Of a stretch of 64,000 nucleotides of DNA, positions 57,918-64,000 are shown one piece after another. The translations under genes and the position numbers were made by a program. Numbering within the stretch: position 1 is the first letter of the stretch; each line of letters opens with the position of its first letter. The stretch comes from Sambucus nigra. Lineage: Eukaryota > Streptophyta > Magnoliopsida > Dipsacales > Adoxaceae. The DNA lies in NCBI GenBank assembly GCA_949130495.1, contig OX422211.1, positions 442,006,219-442,070,218 of the forward strand, read 5' to 3'. The notes under the pieces were generated by a model. That model was given only the letters and a program-made list of their open reading frames with translations. It did no database searches and was not told where the DNA came from.

Positions 57918-59351
57918 CATGACCCAGAGTCTTGGCCGAGTTGACTCAGTATCGTAGGCTAGCGATCTGATTCCAAGAGGCGAATCAAAATTATAAGAAA
58001 TCGTGAAATATTGACGAGATATGCCGAGATATCAGCGAGACTGAGTTGTATCGACAAAATATCGTTGATTCAGACGATTTTTTTGAAATATCGGCCGCTA
58101 CAGGTGGAAATGGACTATGCGGCTTCGGTTTAGGCTTCGGTAGGCAGAAAGAAAACTAAAAGAAGAAGATATTTTCATTTAGTTTCTTCTAATGGCTTGC
58201 TTTTAAAGTTGTATAAAGTTGGCACTACTTTATGGTCCAGCTGTAGTCCACTACTTTGTATGGTTATTTGGCTATTGTAACTACTTTGTATGGTTATTTG
58301 ACTATTGTAACTACTTTATATGGTTGTTTGACTATTGTAAATAGATAGTGAATCGATTCAATTAAATAATGATACATTCATTATTTATTTCTTTTAAATA
58401 ATATCATTATTTGTTTTATTCACTTATAATGTATTTTTATTTACTTAAAGTTTTTAGAAAATGTATCATTCTCTATTTAATATCATTGATTTTTTAAATG
58501 TAACTTTATTTGCTTATAAAATTGTTAAAAAATGAAACGTTTTTTATTTTTTTGATAATGTATCATTATATTTTTTAAATCTTTTTACTTAGGATTTTGT
58601 TTAGAAATGTATCATTCGTTTTTTAAACCACCTTTATCTACTTAAAAATTCTTTATAAACCTAACACTATCATTTTAAAATGTATCTTTATTTTTTTAAC
58701 AATTCATTATAAAATGTATCATCATTAGTTATTTGAAAATGTATCATTATATTTTTTGAAATGTATCTTTATTTACTTAAATATTTTTTATATATGTATC
58801 ACCGGTTTTTTAAACATATCTTTATTTACTTAAAAATTCTTTACAAATGTATTGTCTTTAAAATGTATCTTTACTTACTTAATATTTCGTCATAAAATGT
58901 ATTATCTTTTATTTATTTAAAAATGTATCATTATAATTTTTTTAATGTCTTTATTTACTCAAAAATTCTTCATAAATGTATTATTGGTTTTTGAAACGTA
59001 TGTACTTAAAAATTATTTATAAATGTACCATTGTTTTTTTAAATTGTATCTTTGTTTACTTATTTCTTTTATAAAAGATATCATTATTACATGTATAGAA
59101 TATTGATCCTCACAATTTCGATGCGCATCAGTATAATCAATTAGACAAAGCTATGTATATCAAATAATGGTTTTGCACTCTAATTGGTCCATATTGTTAA
59201 TCTTATATTTTAGAACTTTTTTTAAAAAAATCCACAATTTTTTTTAGCTCTCCCAATAGCGTATATTTGTGTATTGCCCAATATCGCGACCAATATCGTG
59301 ACCGAGTTAAAAATGGGGTGTCCAATATGGGGACCGAGACTTTGAACCATG
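57918..59351 (-). mobile_element. TIR element copy 2, inverted
   Basis: It is collinear with copy 1 in reverse orientation over its whole 1434 bp, for example ATTATAAGAAATCGTGAAAT here against ATGTCACGATTTCTTATAAT in copy 1, and TGATGCGCATCGAA-like text in both. It begins CATGACCCAGAGTCTTGG and ends CCGAGACTTTGAACCATG. The flanks are AACATAAC and CGCGTCAA. It is clearly diverged from copy 1, so it is not an assembly mirror. Confidence 0.75.
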
Positions 59352-59633
59352 CGCGTCAATCAAATGCCGCGGGAGAGGGCCAAAATTTTTTCCCATATTT
59401 AATTCGGTCCCCAAAAGTTGTATCGGACACAAAACCATTTAGTATTTCCAAGCTAGACAATGAGAGACTCGAGATTTTACATTGTATTCAACGGGGTTCA
59501 GCCCAGAATTTACGATAATGTCCGCGACACTATTTGGCATAAGGATACAATTTGGCATATTTGGCGTATGTGAGATTCGTCGACCGGTGGAAGCATCCCG
59601 AGGTTGAGTTGAACTCGAACACTTAGTAATTCG
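59352..59633. other. No gene seen
   Basis: Single-copy looking DNA with fairly high GC between copy 2 and the next MITE. No frame was recognised. Confidence 0.5.
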
Positions 59634-59641
59634 ATGAGGAG

Positions 59642-60140
59642 CTATGAAGCACCGACACTCTCCCGGATGCCACGAGTCAACTTTGACACGAGTTCGACAC
59701 GCGACACACTCTGACACGTTGCCGACACACTCCGACACGTCGGGACATGTTTGGGCACGTTGCCGACACGCTGGGACACGTAAAAATGACACTTTTTTTA
59801 TTTATTTTTTTATTTTTATTTTTTTTTAATTTTTATTTTTTTTATGTGATTATGATTCTGCCTTATTTATGATTTTTAATGTTAAAGTGTGTTTGAATTT
59901 TGTTTTATATGGTCCATTTTCTTAATTTCATGTTAAGAATGCTCTAATAATGTATTTTATGGAAAAAAAAATTTATTTTATTTCATTAATATATATATAT
60001 ATATGTAAATATATATTATATATTTGAAAATATATTATATATTATACGTATCCTAGCGTGTCGTATCCTAGTTTTTGGAAAAATCACGTGTCGCGTGTCG
60101 TGTCGAAACACGTATTACGTGTCGAGTCCGTGCTTCATAG
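59642..60140. mobile_element. hAT-type MITE with CGACACG-rich arms
   Basis: CTATGAAGCACCGACAC on the left is inverted by GAGTCCGTGCTTCATAG on the right. ATGAGGAG lies on both sides (59634-59641, 60141-60148), a perfect 8-bp duplication. The arms repeat ACACG phrases; the core is AT-rich with a TA tract. 499 bp, non-coding. Confidence 0.9.
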
Positions 60141-60148
60141 ATGAGGAG

Positions 60149-60929
60149 GACGAGCCTGTGCCTCCCCGACTCCCTCCTCATATGTGGATCCAGTGACAAA
60201 ACCGAATATTATTTCAAAACCGCATTATGTTTTGAAATCGGAGACGGAGCTACTCCGATACGCAAATTCCAGTGAATAGTGCCTCTCGAGCCCGTTAAGT
60301 GCAATTACCACTATACACCTTGAGAACGCCCTCAAAGTGGGACAAATATTTAGAGGTGGTTTCATTTTTATTCATGTTTAATATAATGTTGACTTATTAA
60401 TGTAATGTGTTGGCTAAATTTGATCTTCTGGTTAAATTTGTTTTTATTTATGTTTAATGCAATGTTGACTTATAATTTAATAATAACTTGGAAAAAAAAA
60501 TCAAGAAAAATTAGCAATAATAAAGTAAAGTTAGCAATGAAAAGAAAATACATCATTTATCCGGCAACTCAAAATCCTGTCCATGTATCCGTTCCGCCTG
60601 CTCGGCTGCCAGCTAAGCATCCCACTTGTCAAGTGTGGCCATTTCTTGTGCTCCCAATACGCACGCGTAAAGGGATTCATGTTGGAGTAGTCGCGATTGA
60701 CTATATTTGCTTCCGTCTTTCTTTCCATCGCTTTCTCATTCTTCAAGGCGATTCTCAGTTTCGCATTCAACAAGCCAGTTTAGAATCAACCTCGGCTAAT
60801 TTCTTTTGATCAAGTGAGTGCAAGGGGCGTTTAAGCCCGCCATAGACTAAGGAATACTGGGAGTGGAGGAACCGTTGTCGACTTCCCTGGCTCTTTTGCA
60901 ACTTCTCCGCCAATGGGCCACTACAATCT
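60149..60929. other. No gene recognised; possible unique host sequence
   Basis: It contains a direct repeat of about 35 bp (TTTATTCATGTTTAATATAA near 60367 and TTTATTTATGTTTAATGCAA near 60444) and modest open frames on both strands. None resembles a family I know. The DNA is continuous with 62593 onward once copy 3 is removed. Confidence 0.4.
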
Positions 60930-60937
60930 TGGCCAAG

Positions 60938-62584
60938 CATGGTTCAAAGTATCGGCCGAGTCAACTCGGTGTCGGCCGAGTCAACTCGAAATCGGAGGAT
61001 ACCGAGATGCGTTTCAAAAAGAAAAACGAATCATGCTGTCTCGCCGAGATATCGGCCGAGACAACAGATCGGTCGAGACAGCCGATTGAAACGACACATT
61101 TTTTTTTAACCCTTTTGACATTTTTTTGGTACCCAAACAACAATTTTGTCCAAAACATTTTTTAATTTTGTCTGTAAAAAGATGTCAAAAATACGCTTTA
61201 TTAGACATTTCTTTGTATATTTTTTTACAAAACATTTATTTGTACAAAAAAAAAAGTATACGTTTTGTAAGACATTTCTTTGTAAATTTTTTCACAAAAC
61301 ATTTATTTGTACAAAAAAAAATGTATATGTTTTGTAAAACATTTATTTCTACATTTTTTTACAAAAAATTTATTTGTACAAAAAAAAATGTTGTGAAAAT
61401 TATTGCAACCTTATATAATTTTTCTGAGTAATATGGAAAAAAAATTATATCATTATTTGAACATTGTCATATTTTCTTTTATTTTTTGATAGAATTTTAA
61501 TTTTTTACCATATTTCTTCGTTGTTGAAAATATATTGTAACATTTACACGACCTATATAAGTTTGTCCACATAACATATACATGCAGAATAATTTTACAC
61601 ACTAAGATTAAATTAAACAATTGCAAGAAAATTAAAATGTCACTGATATAAAACTAATAACATTCACCGTACATAAAAATATTTGAACTTGGAACAAAAT
61701 ATCCTATCAGAATATAATGTCACATAATGATGTCCAAAAATGGAAGAGACAAAGATTGTGGTAAAAAAGAATTCTCAGATGTCTAGTCTCGTCCATGAAT
61801 ATCAAACATCCTCCTAAATATATTATAATCAACAATTAGTCACTTATACGTAATTGTTTAGAGATTTTAATCATTTTACATAAAAAAATGAAAATAAAAT
61901 TAGTACGTTAGCAATATGTCAAGTTCGCCGCACTTCAGAATAACTAATCGTACAATGTAATGCATATTAAACAAGGTTCTAAAAAACGCGGCGCATGATC
62001 GAGGCGTGGAGGCCAAGCCTTAAGCCTTAGAAGCCTAGGCGGGCCTTAGGCGTAAAAAGGTGTGAAAAGGCGTTTAGGCCTTTTTAATATATTTTAATAT
62101 TTTTTAACCATTACAAGGCTATTAAAATACTAAAATTGTACGTATCATAAAAATATGCCTGAATATATGCAAATTAAAATGCTATTTGATTATTTTGGAT
62201 GAGATAATGGTCCAGTTTGTAAAAAAATTCTTTAAAAGACGATATCGTTTCACTAAAATATTGTTGTTTTTAGAAAAAAGTGCGCCTTAAGGGTTTTACC
62301 AAGAATAAGGCGTAAAAAGCGTAAGGCGAGGCGTTTCTCCCAAGCCTCAAGCCTAGGCGTGCCTAGGCGGGTTTTTTTAGAACAGTGATATTAAATAATG
62401 GTTTGAACATATCTGATTGTTACATATTGTTAATCTTATTTTTTAAAATTTTATATTTTTTTTGGAATTTTTCGCACTCTAAATAGCTTATCTTTATGTA
62501 TCGCCCGATACCGCGACCGATATCGCGACCGAGTTGAAAATCGAGTGTCCGATACCGGGACCGACACCGAGACTTTGAACCATG
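60938..62584 (+). mobile_element. TIR element copy 3 with perfect 8-bp duplication
   Basis: It begins CATGGTTCAAAGTATCGG and ends CCGAGACTTTGAACCATG. TGGCCAAG stands on both sides (60930-60937, 62585-62592), an exact 8-bp duplication that sets the true ends of this family and points to the hAT superfamily. The left part has TATCGGCCGAG repeats. An internal three-unit repeat (ACATTTATTTGTACAAAAAA, 61200-61390) replaces the tandem repeat of copies 1 and 2. A further MITE (61972-62387) is nested in it. Confidence 0.85.
61972..62387. mobile_element. hAT-type MITE nested in copy 3
   Basis: The left CAAGGTTCTAAAAAACGCGG and right (reverse complement CACTGTTCTAAAAAAACCCG) ends are inverted. The arms are rich in GCCTAGGCG. 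ATATTAAA lies on both sides (61964-61971, 62388-62395), a perfect 8-bp duplication. 416 bp, non-coding, and related in design to the inner MITE at 7297-11536. Confidence 0.9.
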
Positions 62585-62592
62585 TGGCCAAG

Positions 62593-64000
62593 TGAATGTC
62601 GAAAGGGCGTCATCCTCTAACGACGCGCCCTCTAACGAAGGAACATAAGGTTACTCGACTGACGTAGAAGACAGACTAAGCTCAAAATCAGTGAATGCAC
62701 TTCGGCCAAATGTGGAGTCGATTCTAGCCTTCTTCCACGGCTTGCACCGTGTTTGGAGCTCACAGTTCCTTTTTTAAGTGTTCTTGAGAAGCATGCGGCG
62801 CGCGAAATAATCCCCCCATCCAACTTGTATGCCTGAATGGCAAGAGGAATTGTCTCTTAGTTGGTGCGACCGTTGGGCAACCCTCGCTCAACACAATCAA
62901 CGATGGCACAAAATTTACTCACAGGCAGGCTAATGGCGGCGCTAAACCATGTCTTGAGTGAGCCTGTCGAACGTTACTCGGTGTGTTGGTTCTCAATGCT
63001 CCCACATCCCCATTTTTATTATCTCCTTATAAATGGAGTCCCCGGATGTAGAGGTTCAACTCTTGTAAATTAGGGCGTCTTTATCATCCAAAAAAAAATT
63101 CTTGTCGTGGCTTCGCCAAAAATCTTGGCTTTCTTGGTTTTCGGCATCTTCAAATTGTTGGGAAGGAAAGTTTTCCATCGAAAGCCCTAGCAAGGTTTCA
63201 ACGAAGATTGAGGATGTAATTAATGGTGAAAAAACTTAAATTTATGGAATATCAATACAATTAAATGGGAAATAGCCGTTGAAATTTAATTGTTGGTCCC
63301 GTAGAAATTGGAGTGTCGCAGGGACCTTCCCCTCGCGACAAAAGGAGTGTCGCGGGAAGACTTCACCTGATGCCAGTCTTGAAGCAAAACAACTATTTTG
63401 GGGGAGCAAAAATGCATTTTTCCATTTTTGGGTAGCAAATTTGCACATATGACCATCTCCAAGGCAATCAGCATTTTTGCTCCCCTAAAAGGTGATTTGC
63501 TCCGAGGCATTTAGCAAAAAAAGTGGCAAAAATGCTCTCACAGCAATCCAACTGTCGTGGAAAGGGTGAAAATAAATTAAAAAATGCCGAACAAGTGCTA
63601 ACACAAAAAAAGCTCTACGGCAGTCCAACCACAGCTCGTCGCGCAAGAAAATGCTTTGCAACTCCCAATTTAGCCTCCCAATACAAAATTAGTAGTTCGC
63701 AAAAATAGCATTTTACAAATTTGCAACCAGCCTTAAAGATTGTCTTTGAAAACATTTTTTGTCATGATAGAAATATTCATGTTTGGCATACTAAACCACA
63801 CTACATGTTATATTAGCTATCAATATAGCATAGGACCCCATATAAACACTTAAAAACCAAAGGAACCCATCCCACAGGCTTTTGACAAGTTCTCTATTTT
63901 AAAATTTGAGTTCGATTACATAATAAAATCCGCAAAAACCCTAAAACGACATAACAAATATAGTATTTAATCCAAAAAAAAAAAGCTCGTTTCAACGTAA
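62593..64000. other. No gene recognised
   Basis: Mixed-composition DNA. 63400-63720 is rich in phrases such as AGCAAAAATGC and GGCATTTAGC, suggesting an old fold-back remnant. The missing first exon of the antiporter was looked for here on the minus strand and not found. Confidence 0.45.

Noticed and set aside
56301..59359. A palindromic assembly artefact
   Set aside because: The arms differ in length and at many bases, and each copy has its own ends and flanks.
56301..59359. Simple inverted duplication of one element with its flanks
   Set aside because: That would make L2 complementary to R1 and R2 to L1; the observed pairing is L1 with L2 and R1 with R2.
60531..60773. An 80-codon minus-strand frame with a basic head
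   Set aside because: Composition is gene-like but there is no recognisable motif, splice context or relative, so it was left as unannotated host DNA.

Overview
The window is plant nuclear DNA, most likely from a eudicot. It is AT-rich, dominated by nested transposable elements, and holds one host gene that I can reconstruct: a multi-exon gene on the minus strand for a KEA4/5/6-type K+/H+ antiporter. I see no rRNA, tRNA, CRISPR or bacterial-type features. Short intron-bounded exons with GT/AG borders, tRNA-primed LTR retrotransposons, a tRNA-derived SINE and many fold-back MITEs all point to an angiosperm.

Layout. 1-3482: 3' part of a Tat-like Ty3/gypsy element carrying a spliced antisense gene, nested in an old Ty1/copia fragment (3483-5140). 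5262-6300: AT-rich tandem repeat split by a MITE. 7226-11765: two hAT-type MITEs, one inside the other, the inner one holding a gypsy element (7776-11112) reduced to gag-protease. 12229-18272: decayed copia element 1 with a solo LTR inside it. 18722-25625: copia element 2, with an intact gag frame but broken pol. 26066-27770: a Mutator-type MITE and three fold-back elements separated by TA/GA microsatellites. 27950-33957: copia element 3, with a leader made of repeated short motifs.

35400-53983: the antiporter gene, 19 recognised exons coding for 507 residues with no frame break, reaching the natural stop. The first exon or exons (signal peptide and N-terminus) were not found and probably lie beyond position 64000. 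Its introns hold a Mutator-type MITE, a Tourist-type MITE, a decayed LTR element, a gypsy gag remnant, a small non-autonomous LTR element with its own MITE, a 3.0-kb solo LTR, duplicated acceptor-region repeats and an Au-like SINE.

55150-64000: no recognisable gene. It holds three copies of a 1.4-1.6-kb terminal-inverted-repeat element. Copies 1 and 2 are inverted relative to each other, and their target-site duplications are swapped in the way expected if recombination between them inverted the 200 bp between them. Two further hAT-type MITEs with perfect 8-bp duplications also lie here.

No working relation between the elements and the antiporter is shown by the sequence. Every exon border of the gene has stayed intact despite roughly 15 kb of inserted intron DNA. 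All calls rest on reading the sequence by eye; lineage names come from family knowledge and were not tested by search.
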